Below, in pieces: positions 15,615 to 24,869 of a DNA stretch of 39,335 bases. How positions within the stretch are numbered: the stretch's first letter is position 1; each line of letters opens with the position of its first letter. A model generated the notes under the pieces. The model saw only the letters and a program-made list of their open reading frames with translations, was not told the origin of the DNA and did not search any database. Location of the stretch: NCBI GenBank assembly GCA_902763555.1, contig CACWSI010000003.1:64181-103515 (forward strand), in the 5' to 3' direction. This DNA comes from an uncultured Erysipelotrichaceae bacterium (lineage in GTDB: Bacteria; Bacillota_I; Bacilli_A; RFN20; CAG-826). The position numbers were made by a program, and so were the translations under genes.

Positions 15615-17762
15615 ATGTTAGAAGATAAAGATTTCGAATTCGTTGAAGAAGCCCCTGTTACTAATGAAGAAGTTCCAGCGGAAGAAGAGATTACCGCTGA
15701 TGACTTCACTTTAACGGAAGTTGATTCCACAATTCACGAACAAAAGTTCCAAACAAAACCAACAACATTTACTAAAGACGCCTTCAGAAGATTCAAAAAG
15801 AACAAATCATCTGTGGCCGCGACTTATATTTTGGGTACTTTAGTGCTTTTATCAATTGTTGTTCCACTTATTGATAGAAACGATATTCAAAATTCTCACC
15901 CAGAAGAAATTTTCCTTTCACCAAAATTATTTAATGCTGGTACAGGCTTTTGGGATGGTACTGAAAGATATTCAAACATCGCTGTTGATATTTCTGAAAT
16001 GCCAAACGCCACCACAGAAGAAGAAAAACAAGAACACTGGTGGCCAAGTCCAGACGTCTATACTCAACGTTCTGCGATTTCCAAAAAGAAATTCACTGAT
16101 TTGACATATGTTAACAGCCTTTCTAACTTAGGTACATTCGGTAAAGAAGGCTATGTGCAATTTGGCTTTGATAGAAATGAACTCAAAGGCAATGACTTCG
16201 TTGAATTCTCTTCGCAAGAAATTCCAGAATTAGAATTAACTGCAGATAGCTTATATCTCAGTGCCTTCGATACATATGACGCTGAAAAAATCCAAGCTAA
16301 AGAAGGCAAAGAAGATTTTGGTCTTCCAACCAATTATGTCCTTGGTGATGTCGCCTTATTCTTCTCTTATTATGAAGGCGATACAAAACAAGAAGTGCAA
16401 TTAGTGGACTACGCTAAAGTACACAATATTGGTAGTGCGGTTGCCTCTTATAAAAAAGACAAAGTTGATATCGCTAATATCATTACTACACAAACTGGTA
16501 AAACAACATTTGAAAAAGCACGTTTTGCCGTCAAAATGGCGACAGCCGGTGAAGACACTCTTGTTTGTAACTTAATCGGCGCTCTTGCTTTTGAAAGTAA
16601 CTTTGCGGAAGAAGAAACAAACGCCATTTTTGCGGATATGTCTTTCACTGATGCCACTAAAGCATTAACCAAAACAGCAGGTGATAAATTTGCCTATTGG
16701 AGTAGCACTGGCCTTAAAGCTATCTATCTCTCTAAAGCCTATTTCTGCTCATTTGTTTATGATACATATGAAGCTAAATACGGTATTGCCGTTGATAAAA
16801 GCTTCTCCATTAAGGACCTTTTAAGATATCAAAAGAATGGTTGGATGTCATTCAAGACTCCTCTTGGTGATTCCACAATTCAAGACCTTGACTCATTAGG
16901 CTTCTATCTCGATGTTAATAACTTTACATGCCAGATTTTAGATGCTGAAAAATGTCCTATCACCAAACCATTAACTATTGATGACTTTGTTTATCCAGAG
17001 CCAAACGATAGTGGTATTGCGGTCGGTGAAATCGTTTGTAAAGCAGAAGTTTGCCGTTATAAGAAATATGGTTATTCATCGATGCCAAGATTCCTCTTGG
17101 GCACAGATGAATCTGGTAGAGATATGCTTAAGTATGTTTTCGATGGTTTAAGAACATCCTTAATCGTCGCGACATTAACATTCCTCATCTGTTTCACATT
17201 TGGTGTTATTTGGGGTTCCATCTCTGGTTATTTCGGTGGCAACGTCGACTTAATCATGGAAAGAATTACCGATATCTTAGGCCGTATCCCATTCATGGTC
17301 TTAATGACATTGCTCATCCTCCACTGGGGTTCATCCTTACCAATGTTTGTTATGGCATTATGTATGACCGGTTGGATTGGTACTGCTTCCTTAACTAGAA
17401 CGCAGTTCTATAGATTTAGAGGTCGAGAATATGTTCTTGCCTCACGTACATTAGGCGCAAGTGATGCTAGATTAATCGCTAAGCACATCTTCCCTAATGG
17501 CTTAGGTACAATCATCACTGCTGAAGTTTTGATTATTCCAGGCGTTATCTTTAGTGAAGCCAACATCGCCTACTTAGGCTTAGGCTTACAAAACGTTTCA
17601 TCATTAGGTGTTATCTTATCCGATAACCAAAAGTGGTTGAGTGTTCACCCATACTTATTATTATTCCCATCCATTATCATCGCGTTATTAATGATTTCGT
17701 TTAACTTATTTGGTAATGGCTTGAGAGACGCTGTTAACCCAAGTTTGAAAGGAGAAGACTAA
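15615..17762 (+). CDS. oppC: Oligopeptide ABC transporter permease OppC with a large extracytoplasmic insertion
   Basis: The 715-residue protein is more than twice the usual about 300 residues. An acidic N-terminal tail (1-45) precedes the OppC_N segment (TFTKDAFRRFKKNKSS) and TM1 (about 66-87). The conserved periplasmic motif GTDESGRD is at residues 496-503, followed by the normal BPD_transp_1 core with EAA loop (REYVLASRTLGASDARLIAKHIFPNG). About 400 residues lie between TM1 and GTDESGRD, where typical OppC proteins have about 40-60. By topology this block is outside the membrane, so it could dock the long binding protein or replace part of its function. It shows no recognised domain. Two bases separate its ATG from the oppB stop codon. 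Confidence 0.95.
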   Translation: MLEDKDFEFVEEAPVTNEEVPAEEEITADDFTLTEVDSTIHEQKFQTKPTTFTKDAFRRFKKNKSSVAATYILGTLVLLSIVVPLIDRNDIQNSHPEEIFLSPKLFNAGTGFWDGTERYSNIAVDISEMPNATTEEEKQEHWWPSPDVYTQRSAISKKKFTDLTYVNSLSNLGTFGKEGYVQFGFDRNELKGNDFVEFSSQEIPELELTADSLYLSAFDTYDAEKIQAKEGKEDFGLPTNYVLGDVALFFSYYEGDTKQEVQLVDYAKVHNIGSAVASYKKDKVDIANIITTQTGKTTFEKARFAVKMATAGEDTLVCNLIGALAFESNFAEEETNAIFADMSFTDATKALTKTAGDKFAYWSSTGLKAIYLSKAYFCSFVYDTYEAKYGIAVDKSFSIKDLLRYQKNGWMSFKTPLGDSTIQDLDSLGFYLDVNNFTCQILDAEKCPITKPLTIDDFVYPEPNDSGIAVGEIVCKAEVCRYKKYGYSSMPRFLLGTDESGRDMLKYVFDGLRTSLIVATLTFLICFTFGVIWGSISGYFGGNVDLIMERITDILGRIPFMVLMTLLILHWGSSLPMFVMALCMTGWIGTASLTRTQFYRFRGREYVLASRTLGASDARLIAKHIFPNGLGTIITAEVLIIPGVIFSEANIAYLGLGLQNVSSLGVILSDNQKWLSVHPYLLLFPSIIIALLMISFNLFGNGLRDAVNPSLKGED

Positions 17763-17763
17763 T

Positions 17764-19557
17764 ATGGAAAATAAACAAATTGTATTATCCGTTAAAGACT
17801 TACGTGTCAACTTCTCCACAGACCATGGTTATGTCCAAGCGGTTAGAGGTGTTTCATTCGATTTATATAAAGGTGAAACATTATGTATCGTTGGTGAATC
17901 TGGTTCAGGTAAATCTGTTACCAGTAAAACCATCATGGGTATCTTAGCCGCAAACGGTCGTATCGTTGACGGTTCCATCATGTATGAAGGTGAAGATTTA
18001 ACCAAGGTTTCTGAAGATGAATTCCATCGTATCAGAGGCCATAAGATTGGTATGATCTTCCAAGACCCATTATCATCTTTAAACCCAATCATGCGCATCG
18101 GTAAACAAATTACCGAAGCCATGTTATTAAATGGTAATCACTTAAAGAAGATGAAAGAAGAACTCGTTGCCGAAGAATTCGTCGCTTATAAGAACGCAAT
18201 TACCGCTTATAAGAGCGAACTCAATAAAGGTAAAGAAACTGTCAAATTCTTAAAGAGTGAAAAGAAAAAAGAAATTGAAAGAATCAAAACCATTGTTAAA
18301 AACGAAACCGATGGTGCAGTTTATGCTTTGAAATTAGACTATGGTCTAGAAAAAGTTCACATTAAGCATAACTATGATGAATTACTCGCTAAAGAAAACG
18401 AAAAATTAGCCGCTTTCAAAAACGGTCAACAAATCGAAAATAGCGAAGAAACCGTCGAAGATGTTAATAATAAGATTGCTTCCTTAAAAGAACAAAAGTC
18501 AGCAGAATTAAAAGCCGCTGATGAAAAGTATGCCGCTAAGAAAGCAGAAATTCTTAAAGAAGCAGAAGAAAAGAAAGCTGCTAATAAAGAAGAATTAGCG
18601 AAAGTTAAAGCGGACTTCGACAAGAAAATTGCCGAAGCTCAAGCTCATAAGAACGCTAATAGTAAAGAATTAACAGCGAAATATAAACCAATCATCGCCG
18701 AAGCTAAAGCTAAATATTTAGCGAAGAATAAAGAAGCTACTGCTAAAGTTGCGGAAGTTAAAAAACAATACCGCGCTGAATACGAACAAGACCTTAGAGA
18801 TGGCGTTGATAAAAAGGCCGCTAAGGATAAGTACATCGCCAAGATTAAAATTACCAAAGCCGAAGCTAAACGTAGAGCTCTTAAGGTTATGGAAGAAGTC
18901 GGTATCCCATTCCCAGAAAGAAGATTCAGACAATATCCATTTGAATTCTCTGGTGGTATGAGACAACGTATCGTTATCGCAATTGCGTTAACCGCTAACC
19001 CAGATATCTTAATCTGTGACGAACCAACTACAGCCTTAGACGTGACCATTCAAGCGCAAATCCTTGAATTAATTAACCGTTTAAAAGCGGAAAGAAACAT
19101 CTCTGTTATCTTCATTACTCACGACTTAGGTGTTGTCGCCAATATGGCGGACCGTGTCGCAGTTATGTACGCTGGTAAAATCGTTGAATATGGTAAAGAA
19201 GAAGAAATCTTCTATGATCCAAAGCATCCATATACATGGGCGTTATTAGCCTCTATCCCTGATGTTGATAGTAAGGAGAGATTGGAAGCCATTCCTGGCA
19301 CTCCACCAAACCTTGTCTTCCCACCTAAGGGTGATGCCTTCGCCTTACGTAGTAAATATGCGATGAAGATTGACTTCAAGAAAGAACCTCCATATTTCAA
19401 GGTTAGTGATACTCACTATGCCGCTACTTGGCTATTAGACCCAAGAGCGCCAAAAGTGGAAATGCCTGCTATTGTTAAGACTCGTATTGAGGCCTCATTA
19501 GCAGCGCATAAAGCTAGAGAAGCTAAAAAAGCAAAAGCTAAGAAGGAGGACAAATAA
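17764..19557 (+). CDS. oppD: Oligopeptide ABC transporter ATPase OppD with a coiled-coil insertion
   Basis: ABC ATPase with Walker A GESGSGKS (residues 44-51), Q-loop Gln100, signature SGGMRQR from Ser396, Walker B ILICDE (Asp419, Glu420) and switch His453, plus the C-terminal oligo_HPY peptide-transporter domain (HPYTWALLASIPD onward). The 597 residues exceed the usual about 330. The excess is mainly a block of about 240 residues (about 126-363), rich in Lys, Glu and Ala, between Q-loop and signature, that is, in the helical subdomain. It looks like long charged helices or a coiled coil. A basic Ala/Lys tail ends the protein. All catalytic motifs are intact, so the pump should be active. It hydrolyses ATP on the cytoplasmic face with OppF. 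The gene starts one base after the oppC stop. Confidence 0.96.
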   Translation: MENKQIVLSVKDLRVNFSTDHGYVQAVRGVSFDLYKGETLCIVGESGSGKSVTSKTIMGILAANGRIVDGSIMYEGEDLTKVSEDEFHRIRGHKIGMIFQDPLSSLNPIMRIGKQITEAMLLNGNHLKKMKEELVAEEFVAYKNAITAYKSELNKGKETVKFLKSEKKKEIERIKTIVKNETDGAVYALKLDYGLEKVHIKHNYDELLAKENEKLAAFKNGQQIENSEETVEDVNNKIASLKEQKSAELKAADEKYAAKKAEILKEAEEKKAANKEELAKVKADFDKKIAEAQAHKNANSKELTAKYKPIIAEAKAKYLAKNKEATAKVAEVKKQYRAEYEQDLRDGVDKKAAKDKYIAKIKITKAEAKRRALKVMEEVGIPFPERRFRQYPFEFSGGMRQRIVIAIALTANPDILICDEPTTALDVTIQAQILELINRLKAERNISVIFITHDLGVVANMADRVAVMYAGKIVEYGKEEEIFYDPKHPYTWALLASIPDVDSKERLEAIPGTPPNLVFPPKGDAFALRSKYAMKIDFKKEPPYFKVSDTHYAATWLLDPRAPKVEMPAIVKTRIEASLAAHKAREAKKAKAKKEDK

Positions 19558-19559
19558 CT

Positions 19560-20789
19560 ATGGCAAATAGAAAAGTTACTTATCTTCCCGAATTAGTGGA
19601 TAACAATATTGAATTATCAGTCAGACACTTAAAGCAGTTCTTTAAGTTCGGACATGGTAAAAATGCTTTCGTTACCAAAGCCGTTCATGATATCAGCTTT
19701 GATATCAAAAAAGGTGAATGCTTCGGTGTCGTTGGTGAATCTGGCTGTGGTAAAACCACAACTGGTAGAACTTTAATCAGATTATATAAAGCTACTTCCG
19801 GTTCTGTTTATTTCAAAGGTTACCGTATTGTTGCGGGTAATAGATGGAATGAAAAAGAAATCAAATGGAAGAGAATTAAAACAAATCGCAAGATTAGAGA
19901 CTTAAAGAACGAAATGAATGAAAAGATTCGCGTTCTTTCTGACGAACAAGGTAACAAAGAATTTGTTGAAAGTGAAAGTGCTAAGATTAGAGATCAATAT
20001 AACGCTCAAATCGAAAAATTAAAAACCGATTTAGCGGCCCTAATCAAGGAACAAAAAGAAAAGATTGCTCAACATAACTACGACAACAAACATGTTGATA
20101 AGAAGTTAATGAGCAAGATGCAAATGATCTTCCAAGATCCTGTTGACTCTCTTGACCCACGTATGACCGTTGAAGACATCATTCAAGAAGGTTTACACAT
20201 CCAAGGTCAATATAACGCGTTTGAAAACTCACAAAAGGTGAGAGAAGCCTTAATCAAGGTTGGCTTATTACCAGAATACGCTTCTCGTTACCCACACGAA
20301 TTCTCTGGCGGTCAACGTCAACGTATTGGTATCGCAAGAGCGTTAATTATGAATCCAGACTTCTTAATCTGTGATGAACCAATTTCCGCCCTTGACGTCT
20401 CTATTAGAGCCCAAATCATTAATTTATTAAATAACTTAAAAGATGAAATGGGTTTAACCATTATGTTTATTGCTCACGACTTATCCGTTGTTAAGTACTT
20501 CTGCGATAGAATCGCGGTTATGTACTTCGGTAATATCGTTGAATTAGCAAGTAGTGATGAATTATTCAAAAATCCATTACACCCATATACCAGAGCGTTA
20601 CTCTCTGCGATTCCAAAGCCAGACCCATTAAGTGAAAAGGAAAGAAAGAGATACATCTATGTTCCTGCTAATGAGCATGATTATTCTAAAGAAGCTCCAA
20701 GCCTCGTAGAAATCACTCCTGGACACTTCGTTATGGCTAATACCGAAGAACTTGAGAAATATCGTAAAGTTCTAAACGAAAATAAATAA
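19560..20789 (+). CDS. oppF: Oligopeptide ABC transporter ATPase OppF with a charged helical insertion
   Basis: ABC ATPase with Walker A GESGCGKT (residues 59-66), Q-loop Gln192, signature SGGQRQR from Ser249, Walker B FLICDE (Asp272, Glu273) and the HDLSVVKYFCDRIAVMY switch region, followed by a short oligo_HPY tail. The 127 residues from the Walker Lys65 to the Q-loop, against about 50 in ordinary OppF, reflect a charged helical insert at about residues 90-180 (EKEIKWKRIKTNRKIRD and onward). That position differs from the OppD insert. The ribosome binding site AAGGAGG (19543-19549) lies within the end of oppD. It pairs with OppD to power peptide import and is the last gene of the operon, followed by a terminator. 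Confidence 0.96.
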   Translation: MANRKVTYLPELVDNNIELSVRHLKQFFKFGHGKNAFVTKAVHDISFDIKKGECFGVVGESGCGKTTTGRTLIRLYKATSGSVYFKGYRIVAGNRWNEKEIKWKRIKTNRKIRDLKNEMNEKIRVLSDEQGNKEFVESESAKIRDQYNAQIEKLKTDLAALIKEQKEKIAQHNYDNKHVDKKLMSKMQMIFQDPVDSLDPRMTVEDIIQEGLHIQGQYNAFENSQKVREALIKVGLLPEYASRYPHEFSGGQRQRIGIARALIMNPDFLICDEPISALDVSIRAQIINLLNNLKDEMGLTIMFIAHDLSVVKYFCDRIAVMYFGNIVELASSDELFKNPLHPYTRALLSAIPKPDPLSEKERKRYIYVPANEHDYSKEAPSLVEITPGHFVMANTEELEKYRKVLNENK

Positions 20790-20795
20790 AAAAAT

Positions 20796-20827
20796 AAAGG
20801 CTGATTTGTTGTCTGCCTTTTTTCTTT
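20796..20827 (+). terminator. Terminator after oppF
   Basis: AAAGGC (20796-20801) pairs with GCCTTT (20815-20820) around a 13-base loop and is followed by TTTCTTTC. The stem is short, so it may be leaky. It overlaps the proposed promoter of the next gene. Confidence 0.55.
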
Positions 20828-20837
20828 CAGTCATAAT
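20809..20837 (+). promoter_or_regulatory. Candidate leaderless promoter of the esterase gene
   Basis: TTGTCT at 20809-20814 and CATAAT at 20832-20837 have a 17-base spacer. Only six bases separate the -10 box from the ATG at 20844, so transcription should start at or next to the start codon. There is no ribosome binding site. Confidence 0.5.
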
Positions 20838-20843
20838 GAATCT

Positions 20844-22667
20844 ATGAAAAAGAAGAATCATTTATTATTCTGGATATTATTCCCCATCGGCTGGACATTA
20901 ATTACCGCCTTATTAGTGTTCTATTTTGACCTCGCCAATGGTCCATTAGTGTTTTTCATCTTAGAACTAGTTCTATTAGTGGCGTTTTTCATTGTTAGAA
21001 CGCTCTTTAGGAACCGGAAGTTCTTATTTAGATTATTTACATGGCTTGGCTTTTTAAGTCTTACAGTGGCCTTTATTTCATTTAGCCAACCAACAGTTAC
21101 TAAGAAAAGCGCAGCTTATTATTCTAATCCTACAGTTATAGCGGAGCCTTTAAACCTTAACGAAGGTAAAGTTCAAGGCATTTATAACAAGGACAAAACA
21201 GTGGAAATTTACGCTGGTATACCATACGCCAAAGCGGAAAGATGGAAATTCCCTAAAGCCTATACTTGGGAAGGGATTAGAGATGGCAGATATTTTGGCC
21301 CAAGAAGTATGCAACCAGATAATAGTCCTGTTATCGGTTCACTTGTTGATATCTATTCTGAAAAAGGCTGGCATCCAAATTATCAAATGCAACCACTTCA
21401 AGAGAAAAGCGAAGATAGCTTATATCTTAATATTTGGAAACCAAACACTGATGAAACCAATTTACCAATCTTAGTTTATATTCATGGTGGTTCTTTAACT
21501 ACAGGGGCTAGTTCATATGAAAGTTATAATGGTGAATCAATCGCTAAAACTGGTGTCATCATGATTACTATTCAATACCGTCTTAATGTTTTTGGCTATT
21601 TTGCCCATCCTGACTTAAAAGCGGAAGCTTTAGAAGAAGAAGGGCACGCAACCACAGGTAACTATGGCTTATTAGATCAAATATTCGCTCTTAAATGGAT
21701 TAATGAAAATGCCTCTAACTTCGGTGGTAATAAAGATAACATCACAATCGCTGGTGAAAGCGCTGGTAGTTCCAGTGTTTCTGCGATATGTGCTTCCCCA
21801 TTAGCAAAGAATCTATTCAAAAGAGCAATAGGGGAATCATCTTCTTTAGTCATTAAACGTCCTCCTCATACATATCGCACAACGGATGATGCTTATAAAA
21901 TCAGTAACAACATCTTAAAAGAATTTAATTGTTCTTCTATTGAAGAATTAAGAAAAGTTCCTGCTAGTAGATTAGTTAACACTAAATATAAGAACCAAGA
22001 GATGATTCTCGATGGTTATGCTTTAACTAAAAATCCATATCAAGTTTATCTTGATGGTGAAAATAACGAAGAAGCTTTATTAAATGGCTATAATGTTAAA
22101 GAAGCCGATGCCTTTGTGGTGCCTACTTTCTTATTCTCGCCAACAAATAAGAACAACGCTAAGGAGCGTTTAATTAATTATTTTGATCAAGAATTTGGTG
22201 AAAAGATCTATAACCTTTATAAAGACAAAATTGAAGAGAACGCTTTTGAAGCCTTTAATGAAATTATTTCTGTTTATTGGTTTATTCAACCACATCATTC
22301 TTGGTCTAATGCCGCACTCAATAGGGGAATAGATGTTTATAGATATCAATTCACTAAAGAAAATGGCTTCCATGGTACATATCATTCAGGTGAAATGCCT
22401 TATTGCTATGGCAATTTAAAAAGACAAAATAAATCATTCGCTTATGATGAAAGCGATTATCAATTAGAAAAGACGATGGTTAGTTATTGGTCTAACTTCG
22501 CTAAAACTGGCAATCCGAATGGTGAAGGTTTACCAACTTGGGATAAATATGTTTCTAATGGTAACGTTATGGAACTTGGTAGTCACGTTGGACCATTAGA
22601 AGATAAATATTTAGCATTATATGATTTACTTGATGGCTTTATCGATAAGAAAATAGCCAGTATGTAA
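20844..22667 (+). CDS. Membrane-anchored type B carboxylesterase
   Basis: The 607-residue protein has an N-terminal membrane region of two to three helices (about residues 8-85), followed by an alpha/beta-hydrolase of the COesterase family. Family marks are the early GIPYAKAERWKFP block, the EDSLYLNIW motif, the oxyanion HGGS loop, the nucleophile Ser306 in AGESAGSS, and His514 in YHSGEMPYCYG, a typical catalytic-His context. The catalytic acid was not assigned. The enzyme should hydrolyse carboxylic esters, with the active domain probably outside the membrane given the helices before it. The substrate is unknown. Multi-helix membrane anchors are unusual in this family. The stop codon directly abuts the stop codon of the convergent gene at 22668, with no terminator between them. 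Confidence 0.93.
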   Translation: MKKKNHLLFWILFPIGWTLITALLVFYFDLANGPLVFFILELVLLVAFFIVRTLFRNRKFLFRLFTWLGFLSLTVAFISFSQPTVTKKSAAYYSNPTVIAEPLNLNEGKVQGIYNKDKTVEIYAGIPYAKAERWKFPKAYTWEGIRDGRYFGPRSMQPDNSPVIGSLVDIYSEKGWHPNYQMQPLQEKSEDSLYLNIWKPNTDETNLPILVYIHGGSLTTGASSYESYNGESIAKTGVIMITIQYRLNVFGYFAHPDLKAEALEEEGHATTGNYGLLDQIFALKWINENASNFGGNKDNITIAGESAGSSSVSAICASPLAKNLFKRAIGESSSLVIKRPPHTYRTTDDAYKISNNILKEFNCSSIEELRKVPASRLVNTKYKNQEMILDGYALTKNPYQVYLDGENNEEALLNGYNVKEADAFVVPTFLFSPTNKNNAKERLINYFDQEFGEKIYNLYKDKIEENAFEAFNEIISVYWFIQPHHSWSNAALNRGIDVYRYQFTKENGFHGTYHSGEMPYCYGNLKRQNKSFAYDESDYQLEKTMVSYWSNFAKTGNPNGEGLPTWDKYVSNGNVMELGSHVGPLEDKYLALYDLLDGFIDKKIASM

Positions 22668-24710
22668 TTATTCTTCTATCGCAGTATCGGGTTTCATTAA
22701 TTTCTTACGATAAATATAACCAAATACGCCACCAGAGGCTAATAAGAACGCACCGATATAAAATAATGGAATGGTGATTTGATATGCCTTACATGGTTTA
22801 AATGATAGGGCAATATCATAAGTACCTTGTTTTAAGGTAAAGGCAATTAAACCATCAACGTTTTGGACTTTACTGATGGTTTTACCATCTTGCTTAACTT
22901 CGTAAGTATCATAGTAGAACTGTGGGAACTGCACTAAAGCGGTTTCACTAGTAATATTGACATGGAATTTATTGTTAGGAGTATTGTATTCATAAATATC
23001 AACTTCACCTGCACCTTCTAAGACAGCTGGTTTGATATAACTTTCTAAATCATAGATGAAATCTCTTTGAGATAATACGCGACTTCTGACAGTGCTATAT
23101 AAAGAATTGGTGTATGTCACAGTATATCCGTCTTCATAGAATACTTGTGGCATCATTTCATTTTGCGCACCAGAATACTTAATACCTTTAGCGAATTGTT
23201 CACCATCTTGCGTGATAATCGCGGTTGGATTATGTTCAAATATCACTCTCTTTTCAAGAGTGCCCATTGTCATAGTTATTAAGCCGCAGGCAATCACAGA
23301 AGTAATAGTGAGGGCAATCTTATTTGTTTTAAGATGTGAGAAGATAAGAGACACTAACATTGCAATAAGGAATGAAAGCATGCTATACATTCTCCAAGGA
23401 AATTGACCATTATACATAATTGGAGGCACTAGTTTCCATGCCCATGGGACAAAAATAAGCGCGAGGGTAATGATTGAGGCCACAATTAAGAAATATAAAT
23501 CGACACTCTTATATAAAGGAACATATTGTTCAGTAGAATCAGGTAACTTATTAACTAAGAATGAAATAAAGAAATAAAGAATTAAGGAAATAAGGATGGC
23601 TAAATAGATTTCCACTCTGACTTGGAAAATAAGCGGGAAGGCAAACGCAGCGATACAAGCGGCAGGATGCTTATAGTATTTACTATATTTTAAATTAGTT
23701 AGTAATTTATCTATCAAGATGGCCACAACCATTGATATCACATAAACAATAGTGCTGAATATCAAAGTCGAAATAGTGTCTTTAGCCCAAACTGGATTAC
23801 CTTGATTGCTGTTAATATAGATGTAGTTGATAAAACCACTGAATTGGAACGATCTACTTGTGTCATTTGAAATAAATTCGTAGGTAGTCCATTGTCTTTC
23901 CGCATCTGAAATATTATAGATACCTGAAGATTCATAGTGGTGGCTATTTAAGACATAGAATAAAACACAGAAGATAATAATGATAATCGCTGAACCTAAT
24001 GAAATAAGAGCACGTTTATCACGTATCTTAGCTATCACGCCTTTGATATTAAATAAGACATATAAAACACCAAAGATTACGGTAATTAAAGCGGTAAATG
24101 GGTGAGATAAGACAATAAGAATCGCGCCACTAGCGAAAGCGACATATGGTTCAACACGGTATTCTTTATCATGAATAAAACTATATACACCGTAGAAAAC
24201 CATTGGAATAAGTGACATAGCAATGCTTTCAGCATAAGCACATCTCGCTAAAGCGCAGAATATACGATAAGGAAGTAATAAGAAGATGATGGAACAAATA
24301 ACCGCAATAGCGGGACGACCATTTGACATCTTAAGGGCTAATTTATACATGTAAATGCCACCTAAAATAGCGCTCGCAAATATCATGAATTTTAAGCCAT
24401 CACTAGGAGTGGCGCCCATCCATCTAAATAAATATGTAAAAATAGCCGCACCATAATGAGTAACTGGGCCATAATATGCATAATTATAAATAGCAAAGCC
24501 ACCGATGAATAAGTGATTCGTGGAATAACCAAAATAACCATGGTCAAAGCCATAGATTAAATCGTTAACCATGCCTAAATGGAAACCAATATCATCCCCA
24601 CCAGCAACGCCGTTACAAAGATAAACAAAGCACGAAAGAATAGATGCAATAACAATAACTGCATATGGGAAGTACTTTTTAAAGATATTAACGAACTTGT
24701 CTTTCTTCAT
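22668..24710 (-). CDS. Polytopic membrane protein of the PTPS-related/YfhO-like type
   Basis: About 680 residues with roughly 12-13 membrane helices, one cytoplasmic N-terminal segment, and a soluble extracytoplasmic domain near the C-terminus before the last helix. The N-terminal half has GGDDIGFHLGMVNDL, TPSDGLKFM and a LLPYRIFCALARCAYAESIAMSLIPM block. These resemble the 6-pyruvoyl-tetrahydropterin-synthase-related membrane family and GT-C glycosyltransferases, where an acidic pair follows the first helix. That suggests transfer of a sugar from a polyprenyl carrier, but no acceptor can be named. The ATG at 24710 is preferred over a GTG at 24728, because a TAAGAT -10 box (24724-24719) overlaps the longer version. 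Eight bases separate that box from the ATG and no ribosome binding site is present. Confidence 0.82.
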   Translation of the reverse strand: MKKDKFVNIFKKYFPYAVIVIASILSCFVYLCNGVAGGDDIGFHLGMVNDLIYGFDHGYFGYSTNHLFIGGFAIYNYAYYGPVTHYGAAIFTYLFRWMGATPSDGLKFMIFASAILGGIYMYKLALKMSNGRPAIAVICSIIFLLLPYRIFCALARCAYAESIAMSLIPMVFYGVYSFIHDKEYRVEPYVAFASGAILIVLSHPFTALITVIFGVLYVLFNIKGVIAKIRDKRALISLGSAIIIIIFCVLFYVLNSHHYESSGIYNISDAERQWTTYEFISNDTSRSFQFSGFINYIYINSNQGNPVWAKDTISTLIFSTIVYVISMVVAILIDKLLTNLKYSKYYKHPAACIAAFAFPLIFQVRVEIYLAILISLILYFFISFLVNKLPDSTEQYVPLYKSVDLYFLIVASIITLALIFVPWAWKLVPPIMYNGQFPWRMYSMLSFLIAMLVSLIFSHLKTNKIALTITSVIACGLITMTMGTLEKRVIFEHNPTAIITQDGEQFAKGIKYSGAQNEMMPQVFYEDGYTVTYTNSLYSTVRSRVLSQRDFIYDLESYIKPAVLEGAGEVDIYEYNTPNNKFHVNITSETALVQFPQFYYDTYEVKQDGKTISKVQNVDGLIAFTLKQGTYDIALSFKPCKAYQITIPLFYIGAFLLASGGVFGYIYRKKLMKPDTAIEE

Positions 24711-24869
24711 GCTTACATATCTTATCACTTGCTTTATTTTTATAAAAGCACCAGATAACCTCTGCTAATAAGACGATTAAATATCAATAATCTGTTACAA
24801 AAGTATCACCATGTTACCAACTTCTTTATTTTTGCTTTTGAGATATGCTATCCTTCTAACCAGATAAAT
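24711..24869. promoter_or_regulatory. Divergent intergenic region with two short-leader promoters
   Basis: Leftward: TAAGAT at 24724-24719, eight bases before the ATG at 24710. Rightward: an extended -10 TGCTATCCT (TATCCT at 24849-24854), 15 bases before the ATG at 24870. The rightward GATATGCTAT string also occurs before the gene at 36760. No clear -35 boxes or ribosome binding sites were found on either side. Confidence 0.4.

Noticed and set aside
18426-19049. Minus-strand frames opposite the OppD insertion
   Set aside because: Stop-poor only because the plus strand is Lys/Glu/Ala-rich. No start signals or protein features.
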